Shown: piece after piece, positions 37,136-47,322 of the stretch | Numbering within the stretch: position 1 is the stretch's first letter | Layout: the number at the start of each line of letters is the position of its first letter | Source of the DNA: Niallia circulans | Lineage (GTDB): Bacteria; Bacillota; Bacilli; Bacillales; Cytobacillaceae | Assembly (NCBI RefSeq): GCF_003726095.1 | Contig: NZ_CP026031.1 | Coordinates: forward strand, 2,604,001 to 2,668,000 | Direction of reading: 5' to 3' | DNA length: 64,000 bases | Notes under the pieces: generated by a model | Told to the model about the DNA's origin: nothing | Seen by the model: only the letters and a program-made list of their open reading frames with translations | Database searches by the model: none | Made by a program: the position numbers and the translations under genes

Positions 37136-37793
37136 AATGATATCAACTAAGACAAATTTCTTTTGGATCAGATAACAACGAAAATGCTGCATCGATTATT
37201 TTTGAGAGGAACTATAAAGAAGAAAGTAAATTTGTCTTTGTAGTTGGTGCACATTTATTTTGGATATCCTCATGCTTTTTCTGTTGTTTCATATGCGAAA
37301 AAGACACCAACAAAGCAAAGTTGGCCAATGAACAGGGGCACTCAAAAGATTTTAGGAAAAGATGAAACGGAAGAAAAAACTAAACAATCATATAAAATGT
37401 TTTGTTCTCTCCCTATTAACAATAAGAAGAAAATTCAACACTTGCATTTAAAACACATTAAGCCATGGATTCATTAAAAATAATGTAACTGCTATTGTAC
37501 TTAAATAGAATATTAAAATAATAAAACAAAATAATATTACTCTTGAAAATTTTAATTATTTCAGTTATATTGATAGAAATATTTATACCGAATAGGCCGA
37601 TTAACCAATATACTAGAAAATTAAATTATAAAATTTCCAATCCGATTACGGTGATATTTATTTATAAGAAATTCAAAATTTAAAAGCAATTTCTCTTTTC
37701 AAGAGCATTTTTTTGAAAACAAAAGTCAGATTATTCAATATTTTTTAACAGTTACAGATAAGTGATAAAAATTTTTTTGAATAGGTGAAAACT
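37136..37793. other. Long leader between the lyase promoter and rpoN
   Basis: About 660 bp without a supported gene. A 77-codon frame at 37244-37477 has a TTG start with no ribosome binding site and unconvincing composition. From 37480 on, the sequence is extremely AT-rich. The rpoN promoter must be here; no clear -35/-10 pair stands out. Confidence 0.5.
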
Positions 37794-39116
37794 ATGCAAA
37801 TAGGATTTGATTTATCCCAATCTCAAACATTGAAACTTAAATTAACACCTGAACTTAAACAAGCAATTGACATATTGCAGTACTCATCACAGGAGTTAGT
37901 TGATTTTATTCAATTGAAGACTATTGAGAATCCCATCTTAGAAATATCAGAAAGTTCAATTGAAAATATATTCAACTGTCATCACACCCCTTCCAATTAT
38001 TCTTACAACAAAGATACAGAATATGATCCTTTTGATTTTTATTCAGATACAAGAATCTCATTAGAGGAATATTTAATCGAACAAATTATGTTATTAAAAA
38101 ATTTATCCCCTCTTCAAATAAAAATATTCAAATTTCTTATTGGAAATTTGAATACAGATGGCTACTTAGAAATCAATTCAGCTGATGCCTCTTATTATTT
38201 ATCTGTAAGCGAAAATGAAGTAAATAGGATAATTAACCTTTTACAAACACTTGAACCTATTGGTGTGGGGGCAAGAAATCTGATGGACTGCTTATTAATT
38301 CAAATGAGAGCAAATAAACAAAACCAATCACTAGCTTATTCTATTGTAGAAAATCACTTAGAAGATTTAGCTGCCAAACGCTATCCTAAGTTGGCCAAGA
38401 TACTACATGTCAGCGTAAATGAAATTCAAAACGCCGCAGATTACATAGCTACTCTTGACCCAAAACCGTGTAGACAATTTTTTGAATGTAAAAATCTCAC
38501 ACAATATGTTATACCTGACATAATTATTGAAAATGTTAATGGCAAATTAATTATTAAAATCAACGATACATTCTTACCTACTGTATCAATCAACGAGTAT
38601 TATAAAAATAGTTTAAATAATCATGAGTCCAGTGAGTATCTAAAGAAGAAATATCAAGATGCTATGCTCTTGCTTAACAGTCTTACCCATAGAAAACAAA
38701 CCCTTTTCCAAGTCAGCAATGCCATTATCGAAATACAAAATGAGTTCTTTCAATTTGGGTTAGGTCGCTTGAGGCCTATGAAATTGAAAGATATCGCAGA
38801 GAAAACTGGTTTTCATGAATCAACAATCAGTAGAGTGACAAGTAATAAATTTATTAAAACTAACCACGGACTATATTTATTAAAAAACTTATTTACAACA
38901 GGCATTGATGGTTTAAACAGCGAATCAGAATCATCCTTTGACATTAAGAAAAAAATGGAAAAACTCATTAGAGAAGAAAATAAACAAAAACCTTTTTCAG
39001 ATCAGCAAATAGTTAGATTACTAGAGAACGAAGGGATCCTCCTCGCTCGTCGTACTGTTACAAAGTATCGCGTTGAAATGGGAATTCCAAGTTCATCTAA
39101 ACGAAAAAGATATTAG
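37794..39116 (+). CDS. rpoN: RNA polymerase sigma-54 factor (RpoN/SigL)
   Basis: 440 residues. Region I (MQIGFDLSQSQTLKLKLTPELKQAIDILQYSSQEL) is the Gln/Leu-rich activator-interacting part. The core-binding region follows, and then the -12-contacting helix-turn-helix MKLKDIAEKTGFHESTISRVTSNKF. The RpoN box ARRTVTKYRVEMG reads -24. Sigma-54 needs an AAA+ activator to open promoters; one is encoded divergently 1.9 kb away, and two matching promoters lie nearby. I start at ATG 37794 with AGGTGA upstream; the GTG at 37785 is part of that site. Confidence 0.95.
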   Translation: MQIGFDLSQSQTLKLKLTPELKQAIDILQYSSQELVDFIQLKTIENPILEISESSIENIFNCHHTPSNYSYNKDTEYDPFDFYSDTRISLEEYLIEQIMLLKNLSPLQIKIFKFLIGNLNTDGYLEINSADASYYLSVSENEVNRIINLLQTLEPIGVGARNLMDCLLIQMRANKQNQSLAYSIVENHLEDLAAKRYPKLAKILHVSVNEIQNAADYIATLDPKPCRQFFECKNLTQYVIPDIIIENVNGKLIIKINDTFLPTVSINEYYKNSLNNHESSEYLKKKYQDAMLLLNSLTHRKQTLFQVSNAIIEIQNEFFQFGLGRLRPMKLKDIAEKTGFHESTISRVTSNKFIKTNHGLYLLKNLFTTGIDGLNSESESSFDIKKKMEKLIREENKQKPFSDQQIVRLLENEGILLARRTVTKYRVEMGIPSSSKRKRY

Positions 39117-39173
39117 TTTTTTTCTTTTGCTTAAAAGACTGCATTCTTTTGAGCTCCTTTATATAAATATAAG

Positions 39174-39222
39174 AAGTGAATCTAAAGAAAGAGCCTTTTT
39201 AGTGAGGATTCATCACTTTTTT
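39174..39222 (+). terminator. Probable terminator of rpoN
   Basis: AAGTGAATC and GATTCATCACTT pair with a 3-base bulge, followed by TTTTTT. It is about 60 bp past the rpoN stop. Confidence 0.5.
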
Positions 39223-39350
39223 GCCAACATACAGCTCCTTGCTAATAAATCCTTTATTGATTGAGACTTCACAACTAGGATTGAGTTTTCTTTCATATTT
39301 TTTCTGCTTAAAGTCGTTTTACCAAAGTGTTGTATCTTAGAAATAAGTGC

Positions 39351-39381
39351 AAAAAAAGAGTGCTGCCTCTTATCAGCACTC
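39351..39381 (-). terminator. Terminator after the papain-like amidase gene
   Basis: AAGAGTGCTG / CAGCACTCTT, 10-bp perfect stem with an 8-base loop, followed by TTTTT on the minus strand. Confidence 0.85.
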
Positions 39382-39445
39382 TTACAACTATCCGGTCCCA
39401 TTAAACATTCACTTACATTAGAAAATGATAATAAATAATAATGGC

Positions 39446-39991
39446 TTAAGCTACTGCTATTTGAAAAACGAGTGGGTATTGATGTAATTTCCCTTCATAG
39501 ACTTTTTGCATTTTGTATTCATCTAATAAATCATAAGGGGTCATTAAACATGGAGGCTTATTAAAAAATAGAACACCACTGTCATGCAAAATCGATGCAA
39601 CAAATTGCGAACAAAAATAAGCATTTTTACGATTATATGGGATTTTTAGTAAAATAAATAAAAGCCCAAGTAAATTGTATCGATAATTGCTTTGTTCTTT
39701 CTCCATCTGCTCAATTTTATTCTTCATTTTTTCATATTGTGTTTGCGTCACAGAAATGGAATAAATAATACACCTACTGTTTCGAAAAAAACTATGCTGC
39801 ACATTTTCCTTCACAAATCCCCCGATAAATGGATTGCTTGGCTTTCTTCTTCCAAAACTATAAACTTCATTTAATTGCGGATCAAAAGAAATAGATGCAT
39901 GATTATGGGGCTTTCTTGTAAAAAATTTAATACAACGTGTAAATAAAGTGCCTGTATCCGTTAAAATAATATATACATTTCTTTCAGTCAC
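39446..39991 (-). CDS. Permuted papain-like amidase (YiiX/NlpC-P60 superfamily)
   Basis: 181 residues. The candidate catalytic Cys lies in AYFCSQFVASIL (about 126) and the His in HNHASISFDPQLNEVYSFGRR (about 31). This His-before-Cys order is the permuted form seen in YiiX/YaeF-type amidases (DUF830-like). No signal peptide, so it is probably cytoplasmic, where such enzymes cut amide or lipid-linked substrates. GTG start with AAGGAGGGG upstream. Neighbours give no hint of the substrate. Confidence 0.75.
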   Translation of the reverse strand: MTERNVYIILTDTGTLFTRCIKFFTRKPHNHASISFDPQLNEVYSFGRRKPSNPFIGGFVKENVQHSFFRNSRCIIYSISVTQTQYEKMKNKIEQMEKEQSNYRYNLLGLLFILLKIPYNRKNAYFCSQFVASILHDSGVLFFNKPPCLMTPYDLLDEYKMQKVYEGKLHQYPLVFQIAVA

Positions 39992-40173
39992 ACAAACACC
40001 CCTCCTTCACATTATAATTTTCTTATCGAAATAGCTGCTTCCTTTGTAAACACTTTTAAGCAAAAGTTATAATCTTTAAGACTCCTCTTTGATATCATAT
40101 AGAGTTAACCGCCGACTGGAAACAAACTCTTGTATTATTTTTATCTACGTCTTTAGACTTAAAAAAGTTACAT
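39992..40173. other. Intergenic region, nothing recognised
   Basis: About 180 bp before the sugar kinase terminator and 70 bp past it. It holds the amidase promoter; no clear motif seen. Confidence 0.4.
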
Positions 40174-40223
40174 AAAAAGCATACTTACTTAGAAAGATAA
40201 TAATTCTCTATAAGTAAGTGTGC
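40174..40223 (-). terminator. Terminator after the PfkB kinase gene
   Basis: GCATACTTACTTA / TAAGTAAGTGTGC, 13-bp stem, followed by TTTTTATG on the minus strand. Confidence 0.8.
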
Positions 40224-40294
40224 CTTATTTAAAAAATCATGCTTTCTTTGCCAGTTTTCAACTCTAGCACAGTATCTGTGTAACCACAATTTCC

Positions 40295-41260
40295 CTATAC
40301 TTCGTTCTCATTGAGTAATGGTGATTCAGCTCTTCCCATAATCATTTGGTAATCTGGAAGAATCGGCAAGGAACCAACCTTTGTTGCTACTATTGCCCCC
40401 AACCTATTGGCTTGATCTATATAAGACTCCATCTCTTTTTTACAAGCTGGAAATCCCTTTTCATAAATACAAGCAAGAATCGTTGCCATAAACGCATCGC
40501 CTGAACCATTCGTATCTATTGCCTTTATCACCTTTCCAGCCATTTGGACTTTTTCCTCGTATAATTGTCCAATTGCCCCTTTCTCACCCAAAGTAATTAA
40601 CTTGAAAGGTATTTGGAACTTCTCCAAATTTGCTAAGCCTTTCTCTACCGATTGAATCTCTAATAAAAAGAGAAGTTCTTCTTTTGACATTTTTAGGATA
40701 TCTACAAAAGACAAAAATTCCATGATCACTTGTCTACATTCCTCTTCATTATTCCATCTTTTAATCCGAATATTTGCATCAAAAGCAATGATTAATCCTT
40801 TTTTCTTTGCGATTTCAATCGCCTTCTTTGTTGCTACTCTTGCACTTGGATGAAAGAGTGTCCCAGAACCAAAATAAAAGATCGATTTATTTTCAAAAGA
40901 TGATTCCTTAAGATCTGATTCTAATACCACTTCATTCGGCGTTTCATTTTCATATTTATGAAACTCTCTCTCTCCAGATGCATCTAAATGAACATATACT
41001 TTCGATATTTGCTTGGTTGGTGTACGAACGCTGTCTTTAAGATTTATTTTTTCTTTTAACATTTCCTTTTCGACAAATTGGCTATCTTCTCCACTTCCTA
41101 GTTTCGTAAGATAAAAACTAGGAATAGCAAATCTACTGATATGTACTGCAACATTCACAGAAGCTCCCCCTAAACTTCTTTCAAAACAATTATTATCACT
41201 CGATTGTGAAACATAATCGATAAACGCATCGCCAAGAGACAGGATTCCTTTTCGTTCCAT
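40295..41260 (-). CDS. PfkB-family carbohydrate kinase (fructokinase-like)
   Basis: 321 residues of ribokinase fold. N-terminal substrate motif SLGGASVNVAVHISRF, ATP and catalytic site DTNGSGDAFMATILA, where the Asp in GSGDAF acts as base (usual form DTTGAGDAF). It phosphorylates a sugar, most likely fructose or a related ketose; the sequence does not decide. It is monocistronic, ended by its own terminator. GAGAGGAAG precedes the ATG. Confidence 0.88.
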   Translation of the reverse strand: MERKGILSLGDAFIDYVSQSSDNNCFERSLGGASVNVAVHISRFAIPSFYLTKLGSGEDSQFVEKEMLKEKINLKDSVRTPTKQISKVYVHLDASGEREFHKYENETPNEVVLESDLKESSFENKSIFYFGSGTLFHPSARVATKKAIEIAKKKGLIIAFDANIRIKRWNNEEECRQVIMEFLSFVDILKMSKEELLFLLEIQSVEKGLANLEKFQIPFKLITLGEKGAIGQLYEEKVQMAGKVIKAIDTNGSGDAFMATILACIYEKGFPACKKEMESYIDQANRLGAIVATKVGSLPILPDYQMIMGRAESPLLNENEV

Positions 41261-41528
41261 TTCGTGATTCTTCCTCTCTATCTTTTTCTACCTTTCTAGT
41301 ATATCTTCTTTTATTTCTTTCGCTAATATTAATTAATGAAACTTCTGTATTTCTTTCTACGTTATACTTTATGTATTTTTCCATCAAAAAAATGGAATTT
41401 ACAACTAAGTCTAATTTTATATTCAATATATCATTCAGCTTTTGCTAAAATTTTGATATGATAGATAGGCGTATGTTTTCGAGTAAGAATATAATTTGGG
41501 AATGAATGGATAAAATAGGAGTGAAAAA

Positions 41529-42368
41529 ATGTTGGATAATTTATGGGATTTAATAGTTGCCTTTATTTTGGGCATAGTAGAAGGTTTGACGGAATTTGCA
41601 CCTGTATCATCAACTGGACATATGATACTAGTCGATGATTTATGGTTAAAGTCAGGGGAAATTTTTTCACCTGAAGTAGCTAATACCTTTAAAGTTGTTA
41701 TTCAATTAGGATCGATTTTGGCAGTAGTAATCATCTTTAAAGATCGTTTCTTAAATATTCTTGGTTTGAAAAAAACAATTAATGGTGAAAAAGTAGTCGG
41801 ACATAAATTAAGCTTAATACAAGTTATTATTGGGTTAATTCCAGCTGCTGTTTTAGGACTTCTTTTTAATGATTACATAGATGAACATCTATTTAATTTT
41901 AAAACGGTTATATATGCTTTAATTGTGGGTGCAATCCTAATGATTATCGCAGACTTTACGCAAAAGAAGAAGAAACCAACCACGACTTCGTTGGATCAAA
42001 TTACAAATAAGCAAGCATTTTTTATTGGTTTATTTCAATGTATCGCCCTATGGCCAGGCTTTTCAAGATCTGGATCAACGATATCTGGCGGTGTACTGAT
42101 GGGGCTAAGCCACCGGGTAGCAGCTGACTTTACCTTTATCATGGCAGTACCGATTATGGCTGGTGCAAGCTTTATCTCTTTACTAAAAAATTGGGAATAC
42201 ATCACATCTGCTGCTCTCCCATTCTTTATCGTTGGATTTATCAGTGCGTTTATTTTCGCATTAATTTCTATACGATTCTTCTTAAAGCTAATCGATCGAA
42301 TTAAATTAACACCATTTGCGATTTATCGTATTGTGCTTGCTATCATTATCATTGTTGTGTTTATTTAA
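41529..42368 (+). CDS. uppP: Undecaprenyl-diphosphatase UppP (BacA)
   Basis: Membrane phosphatase that recycles undecaprenyl pyrophosphate to the carrier lipid for cell wall synthesis; extra copies give bacitracin tolerance. 279 residues with about eight helices. Motif I is EGLTEFAPVSSTGHM (canonical EGLTEFLPVSSTGH), motif II is WPGFSRSGSTISGG, with the catalytic Glu, Ser and Arg kept. AGGAG before ATG. Possibly a second copy, since Bacillus often has more than one. Confidence 0.95.
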   Translation: MLDNLWDLIVAFILGIVEGLTEFAPVSSTGHMILVDDLWLKSGEIFSPEVANTFKVVIQLGSILAVVIIFKDRFLNILGLKKTINGEKVVGHKLSLIQVIIGLIPAAVLGLLFNDYIDEHLFNFKTVIYALIVGAILMIIADFTQKKKKPTTTSLDQITNKQAFFIGLFQCIALWPGFSRSGSTISGGVLMGLSHRVAADFTFIMAVPIMAGASFISLLKNWEYITSAALPFFIVGFISAFIFALISIRFFLKLIDRIKLTPFAIYRIVLAIIIIVVFI

Positions 42369-42382
42369 TAATATTTATAAAC

Positions 42383-42417
42383 AAAAAGTCATCTCCTCTG
42401 AGATGACTTTTTGTTTA
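42383..42417. terminator. Bidirectional terminator between uppP and the AI-2E family gene
   Basis: CAAAAAGTCATCTC / GAGATGACTTTTTG, perfect 14-bp stem with a CTCT loop. It overlaps the 3' end of the convergent gene by three bases. Confidence 0.92.
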
Positions 42418-43452
42418 TGTCCACCTATTTTTCTTTATGGATTCTTTTCGTTGTTTTTCACTCTTCACTTCTAATATATCTAACAAGAATATAAAAATCG
42501 GAATTCCTACAATTAATCCCCATACTCCAAAGAAGTGTTCGGAAAATATTAAAACAATAAATGTGAAAAAAACTGGTAAATCGGTCTTAGAAGACATTAA
42601 TTTAGGATTTAATATATATGCTTCAAGCGCATGAATTACCACAATTAAGATAACAATTGAAATGACATGTGATATTCCTCCGACCGTGTAACCGATAATA
42701 CATAATGGGATAGAGGAAATAATAACCCCGGCAACTGGTATTAGACCTAGTAAGAAAATCATAATACCTAATCCAAATAATTGAGGAAAGCCTAAGAAAT
42801 ACAAAGCAGTGGTCGTTAACACACAATTAATAAGAGCGATTATAAATTGTGCTTCTATTACTTTTCCAAAGGTTGCCACAAATTTCTTACAGAAATATTT
42901 ACATTCAAAATAAATGGATGCTATTTTACTTGTATGAAAACGAGTAGCAAACACCCGTAATCTTTCTTTTTCCAACAAAAAGAATAGGCTTAATACTATC
43001 GCCATAAACACTTGAAGCAGATTTCCCCATATATTTGTAAAATACTTAAATATAAAGGTAAAGCCCTGATGTAAATAGGTCGTTACACTAAGATTATTTA
43101 TTGTATTAACTATAAAATTCAAGACTGCATTGTCATGTGGCTGCATATAAAAGTCTGTGATTTGGATAACCAAAATCGAGATTTGCTGGATGACAACAGG
43201 TAAATAGGTGGAAATCCCATATATGAGCAAAAATAACACAGTAAAATATAGCAAAATAACTGCAATCGTTCGTTTTATCGCAAATTTGCTTGTAAAAAAC
43301 TGAACAAGTCGATCCATTAAGTAAGAAAATATAAAAGTAAATAAAATGAGATTTACCATACTACGTACAAAGTAAAGGATCAAACCAATTAAAAACAAAA
43401 TTAAAAATCTTTTTACTGCTTTTTTTTGAAAAAAATGAAGCAACATCTCCAT
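42415..43452 (-). CDS. AI-2E family (UPF0118) membrane transporter
   Basis: 345 residues with about eight membrane helices and the family's central hydrophilic segment (LEKERLRVFATRFHT) and C-terminal LPVAGVIISSIPLCIIGYTVGG then EAYILNPKLMSSKTDLPVFFTFI. Members export autoinducer-2 or act as Na/H antiporters; which applies cannot be told. AGGAG with 8-base spacing before ATG. Confidence 0.87.
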   Translation of the reverse strand: MEMLLHFFQKKAVKRFLILFLIGLILYFVRSMVNLILFTFIFSYLMDRLVQFFTSKFAIKRTIAVILLYFTVLFLLIYGISTYLPVVIQQISILVIQITDFYMQPHDNAVLNFIVNTINNLSVTTYLHQGFTFIFKYFTNIWGNLLQVFMAIVLSLFFLLEKERLRVFATRFHTSKIASIYFECKYFCKKFVATFGKVIEAQFIIALINCVLTTTALYFLGFPQLFGLGIMIFLLGLIPVAGVIISSIPLCIIGYTVGGISHVISIVILIVVIHALEAYILNPKLMSSKTDLPVFFTFIVLIFSEHFFGVWGLIVGIPIFIFLLDILEVKSEKQRKESIKKNRWT

Positions 43453-43660
43453 GCATAAGACTCCTGACGATTTAAAATACCTAACTACAATAAAATTTCC
43501 TTTCTTTATCCTTTATTATTAATCCAAAAATGAAAAATAACAAGAAAAAATGTTTGTTTTTTCACAGATTAATTTCAATTCCATTATCTAAAGAAAAATT
43601 TCCATTTAATCCATTCTGCTTTATCCAATTTCCAATTGCGACAAAATCACAGTCCATATG

Positions 43661-43700
43661 AAAAGAAAGGCTTTAAGGTTATCCCCCTAAATGCCTTCCT
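43661..43700 (-). terminator. Terminator after the MMPL transporter gene
   Basis: GGAAGGC-A-TTTAGG / CCTTAAA-GCCTTTC stem followed by TTTTC on the minus strand, 10 bp past the stop. Confidence 0.7.
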
Positions 43701-43708
43701 CTTGCTTA

Positions 43709-46700
43709 TTAATCCTTTACTCGTTTAAATGGCCACCAGTTTGCTTCTCCAAAATTCTTTACAAGAACAGGTATAAGCAATGGCAAGATGATAAATGCAT
43801 ATAGGAATAATCCAACTAATACAATGCTCGCTATCTGTAATAAAGATAACATTCCTGATGGCATCATCGCTGCAAATGTTCCCCCTAAGATGATAGCCGC
43901 AGAAATGATGACTGTTCCCATCTTCTTCATTGCTTCTAACATCGCATCTTTTATCGTTAAATTCTTATATTCATTAAATCGATCCATAAGGAAAATACTA
44001 TAATCCACACCTAAAGCTACTAAAATAACAAATCCAAAGAATGGTACTGCCCAACTGATCCCAGAATAACCAAGCAGATTCACGTAGATTGCCTCATTTA
44101 TTCCAAGTGTTGTATAGAATGTTAAAATTAACGATCCAATAATATAAGCTGGCATAATGATAGACCGGAATAAAAAGATTAAAACAATCGAAATCCCAAT
44201 CATCATCCAAATAACAGTATTTGTGTAATCGGCATTGGACATTGTGCGAAGATCTGCGTTGGTACTAGTAATACCAGAAACAGCAACTTCCGCATTTTCA
44301 AGCTTAGTTCCCTTTGTTACTTGATCAACCCTATCTTTTATCCTATCAATTTGATCAATTGCTTCATTTGAATATGGATTGTCGGAGAATACAACATCAA
44401 ATGTCATGATTTTGCGATTTGGGGATAGGTACGTATCTAAAGCCCCTTTAAATTCATCACTCGCTAATACTTCATCTGGAATGTAGAAACTGTTTGTTTC
44501 GTTTTTAGATAATCCAGATAAATAATCCGTAGCAGAACCTAAGCCATCTGATACTTGATCTAATCCTTCAGCACTTTGTGATAATCCATCCGTTAATTGG
44601 CCAATCTGACCACCTATATTATTAAAGCCATCTAGTAATTGCTTTTGCCCATCATTAATACTACTTAATCCATTCGTTAATTTAGGCATATTGTTCACGA
44701 TCTGCCCTTGACCATCTGCTAATTGGTCTAATCCCTTTTGCTGTTGGTCAATGCCATCTAGTAATTGCTGCAGTCCAGTTGAAATATTTGCTTGATTTTT
44801 TAATATTTCTGTATAGCCTGCATTCGCTTTACTTATGCCTGTTTGTAATTTAGCTAACTCTGAATTTAATTGATCGATACCAGCACTAATTACGGGTAAT
44901 TGTTGTTGTGCTCCTAAAAATCCTGCTTTAATTCCTTTATATGCTGGGTTATCAGCTATTCCAGCATAAGTTCCTTCTAAGGAACCAAATGATTCTTTTG
45001 GGACTTTATTTAGGCCTTGTGCTAATTGCTCTAAACCTGAACTGATTTTTTGATATTCCCCTAGAATAGCGGATAGACCCTTCTCTGCCTCTTTATATCC
45101 AGCTTGTAATTTATTATGCTCATTCAACAGTGCTTCTGCCCCTGTTTTTGCCTGTTGTAATCCTGACTTTATTTGATCAGAACCAGCAGACCCTTGGCGA
45201 ATGCCTTGTTCAATTTTTTCTAAATTAGTTTGAATTTCTCCCAAACCAGATTTCACATCATTTGTGCCTTTAATGAGCCCATTAATCCCATCTGCTGCAT
45301 CATTCAACTGTGGTCCTGACTTTTGCAGTTCATCTCCGGCACTGTGAAGCCCCTTACTTATTTGATCAATTCCTTCTTTTCCTTGGCCCAAACCTTCTTC
45401 CAAGGATTTCGCTTGATTAGAAATATAAAGATCTTCAATGGAGTCTCCCATTGGTCTCGTTACAGACCGAACTTTATCGACTAAATCTACTTTAGCTAAT
45501 TCATTTGTAATCGTATCTGCTAAAGATAAATACTCTATTGTATCTAATTCGTCATCATTTTTTAAAATAACCGTTGTTGTCATGGACTCTCCTGGTCCAA
45601 AGCTGTCCGCAATTGCATTAAATGCTTTTATCGAAGAATAATCATCCCCAATTTCTTCTAAAGAATTAAAAGAAATATCACCATCATAAGTAACAAGGAA
45701 TGGAACACAAATACATGCTACAACCAATAAAGATAGCAGCGGTCTTTTTATAGAGAAATTACCTGCTATTTCCCAAATTTTGCTATCTCCATGCTCTGCC
45801 GACCCTTTAGATGGCCAAAATAATTTCTTCCCTAATAACAGCATAAAAATTGGTACAACCGTAAATAAGGCGATGAGTAAAATAGCTACCCCTACTGCTA
45901 CGGCTGAGGCAGATTGGTAAAGCACAAATTTAGAAAATCCTATCGCGGCAAAACCAATCATTACTGCAACACCGCTAAAAAAGACCGTTCTTCCTGCATT
46001 TTTGTATGTTTCTACTATCGATTCCCAAATACTTTCCCGACGCATCATTTCCTCTTTAAACCTACTTAATAGTAGAATACAATAATCCGTCCCTATTCCA
46101 AAGAGAACAGCAACCAAGAAAATTTGAGTATACGTAGAAAGTGGGAAATTAAATTTATCTACTAGAATAGATACAATAGATTGGGACGCTAAGTATGTAA
46201 GTCCTACTGTAATTAAAGGAATAAATGGCGCAACTACCGATCTAAAAACAATTAACAATACAGCCAGAATGAAGACAACCGTGATTCCTTCTGTCTTCTT
46301 TAATCCCTCTTGAGAACTATTTACTAAATCCTGATCAATCATCCAGTTGCTGGTATAATAGTGATCCACATCATATTTTTCAATTGTTTTATATAATGCG
46401 TCGCTAACCTCTTCCGCTTCTCTATCATTCCAACTAATAGTCAATGATGTGAGGATGGTTTTTCCATCATCTGAAACCAATTGGTCCTTTAATTCCTCCT
46501 TTTCAAACGAGGAAAGTATATCTGTAATTCCTAACTTTTTCTTATTGGCTTCTAATGCATCCACTGCTTTTTTCGCTTCCGCAATATCTTTTTCCGTCAA
46601 CTTCTTATCATTATGAAAAACTAATGCCACTGTTGACTGTTCTCCTGCATTTTTCTGATTCTGAATCTCATCAAGAATTTTTCCAGCTTCAGAAGAAGAA

Positions 46701-46834
46701 TACTCATCAGGAATGGTAATCTGCCCTTTTTCCTTCACTAAATCTCCCATATTTGGAGCTATTATAAATAAGCCGACTATAGCGATAATCCACGCTCCTA
46801 GGATAAACCATTTTCCTTTTAAAATAGCATTCAA
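43709..46834 (-). CDS. MMPL/RND-family exporter with long coiled-coil insert
   Basis: 1041 residues. Two halves of six membrane helices each (GTDYCILLLSRFKEEM and GVDYSIFLMDRFNEY are the MMPL GxDY motifs). Between them, about residues 470-760 form a long extracytoplasmic region of Gly/Leu/Gln heptads such as QISKGLHSAGDELQKSGPQL and GLDQLADGQGQIVNNMPKL, as in YhgE/Pip-type proteins. Exports lipids or hydrophobic drugs by proton motive force; substrate unknown. TTG start after GGAGGGG. It sits 26 bp after a MarR gene, in one operon. Confidence 0.92.
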   Translation of the reverse strand: MNAILKGKWFILGAWIIAIVGLFIIAPNMGDLVKEKGQITIPDEYSSSEAGKILDEIQNQKNAGEQSTVALVFHNDKKLTEKDIAEAKKAVDALEANKKKLGITDILSSFEKEELKDQLVSDDGKTILTSLTISWNDREAEEVSDALYKTIEKYDVDHYYTSNWMIDQDLVNSSQEGLKKTEGITVVFILAVLLIVFRSVVAPFIPLITVGLTYLASQSIVSILVDKFNFPLSTYTQIFLVAVLFGIGTDYCILLLSRFKEEMMRRESIWESIVETYKNAGRTVFFSGVAVMIGFAAIGFSKFVLYQSASAVAVGVAILLIALFTVVPIFMLLLGKKLFWPSKGSAEHGDSKIWEIAGNFSIKRPLLSLLVVACICVPFLVTYDGDISFNSLEEIGDDYSSIKAFNAIADSFGPGESMTTTVILKNDDELDTIEYLSLADTITNELAKVDLVDKVRSVTRPMGDSIEDLYISNQAKSLEEGLGQGKEGIDQISKGLHSAGDELQKSGPQLNDAADGINGLIKGTNDVKSGLGEIQTNLEKIEQGIRQGSAGSDQIKSGLQQAKTGAEALLNEHNKLQAGYKEAEKGLSAILGEYQKISSGLEQLAQGLNKVPKESFGSLEGTYAGIADNPAYKGIKAGFLGAQQQLPVISAGIDQLNSELAKLQTGISKANAGYTEILKNQANISTGLQQLLDGIDQQQKGLDQLADGQGQIVNNMPKLTNGLSSINDGQKQLLDGFNNIGGQIGQLTDGLSQSAEGLDQVSDGLGSATDYLSGLSKNETNSFYIPDEVLASDEFKGALDTYLSPNRKIMTFDVVFSDNPYSNEAIDQIDRIKDRVDQVTKGTKLENAEVAVSGITSTNADLRTMSNADYTNTVIWMMIGISIVLIFLFRSIIMPAYIIGSLILTFYTTLGINEAIYVNLLGYSGISWAVPFFGFVILVALGVDYSIFLMDRFNEYKNLTIKDAMLEAMKKMGTVIISAAIILGGTFAAMMPSGMLSLLQIASIVLVGLFLYAFIILPLLIPVLVKNFGEANWWPFKRVKD

Positions 46835-46860
46835 CTTTATTCCCCTCCAGCTTCTATTCT

Positions 46861-47310
46861 TTATTTCTCTTCAATTAATCTATCTAGCTTGGCATACGTG
46901 TCTATAAAGTTTTGAATTTCAGCTTGATCAAATTGTGAAATAACAGACACAATCACACTTTGAATTTTTTTCTCCATCTCGCCAAATATCACTTTTCCTG
47001 CTGGAGTTAAAGTTAAATAAATCACACGCCTATCCTTTTCATCTCTTGTTCTCTCAACCCATCCCTTTTCAACTAAGCGGTTAATGATCGGAGTAATGGC
47101 ACTTTTTTTCACCCCAAATACAATCGCAAGCTCTGTAGATGTACATACTTCCACATTGTTGATATGGCGCATTGTAAAATGCTGTTCTGTTGTTAGAACA
47201 TCTCCTATTTCTTGTCTAATTAACTGATCAAATTTACGATTAACAGAAAAATTTATACTTACATATCGATCAATAATCTGATTTATCTCTGCTCGATTAA
47301 TAATATTCAC
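46861..47310 (-). CDS. MarR-family transcriptional regulator
   Basis: 149 residues: helical dimerisation arms and the winged helix CTSTELAIVFGVKKSAITPIINRLVEKGWVERTRDEKDRRVIYLTLTPAGK, the classical MarR DNA-binding core. It probably represses its own operon with the MMPL exporter and responds to a small hydrophobic ligand. The GTG start overlaps GGGGTG, so the exact first codon is uncertain. Two overlapping palindromes lie in the promoter region. Confidence 0.92.
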   Translation of the reverse strand: MNIINRAEINQIIDRYVSINFSVNRKFDQLIRQEIGDVLTTEQHFTMRHINNVEVCTSTELAIVFGVKKSAITPIINRLVEKGWVERTRDEKDRRVIYLTLTPAGKVIFGEMEKKIQSVIVSVISQFDQAEIQNFIDTYAKLDRLIEEK

Positions 47311-47322
47311 CCCACATCTATT

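Noticed and set aside
37244-37477. 77-codon plus-strand frame before rpoN
   Set aside because: TTG start without ribosome binding site, odd composition, no family likeness.
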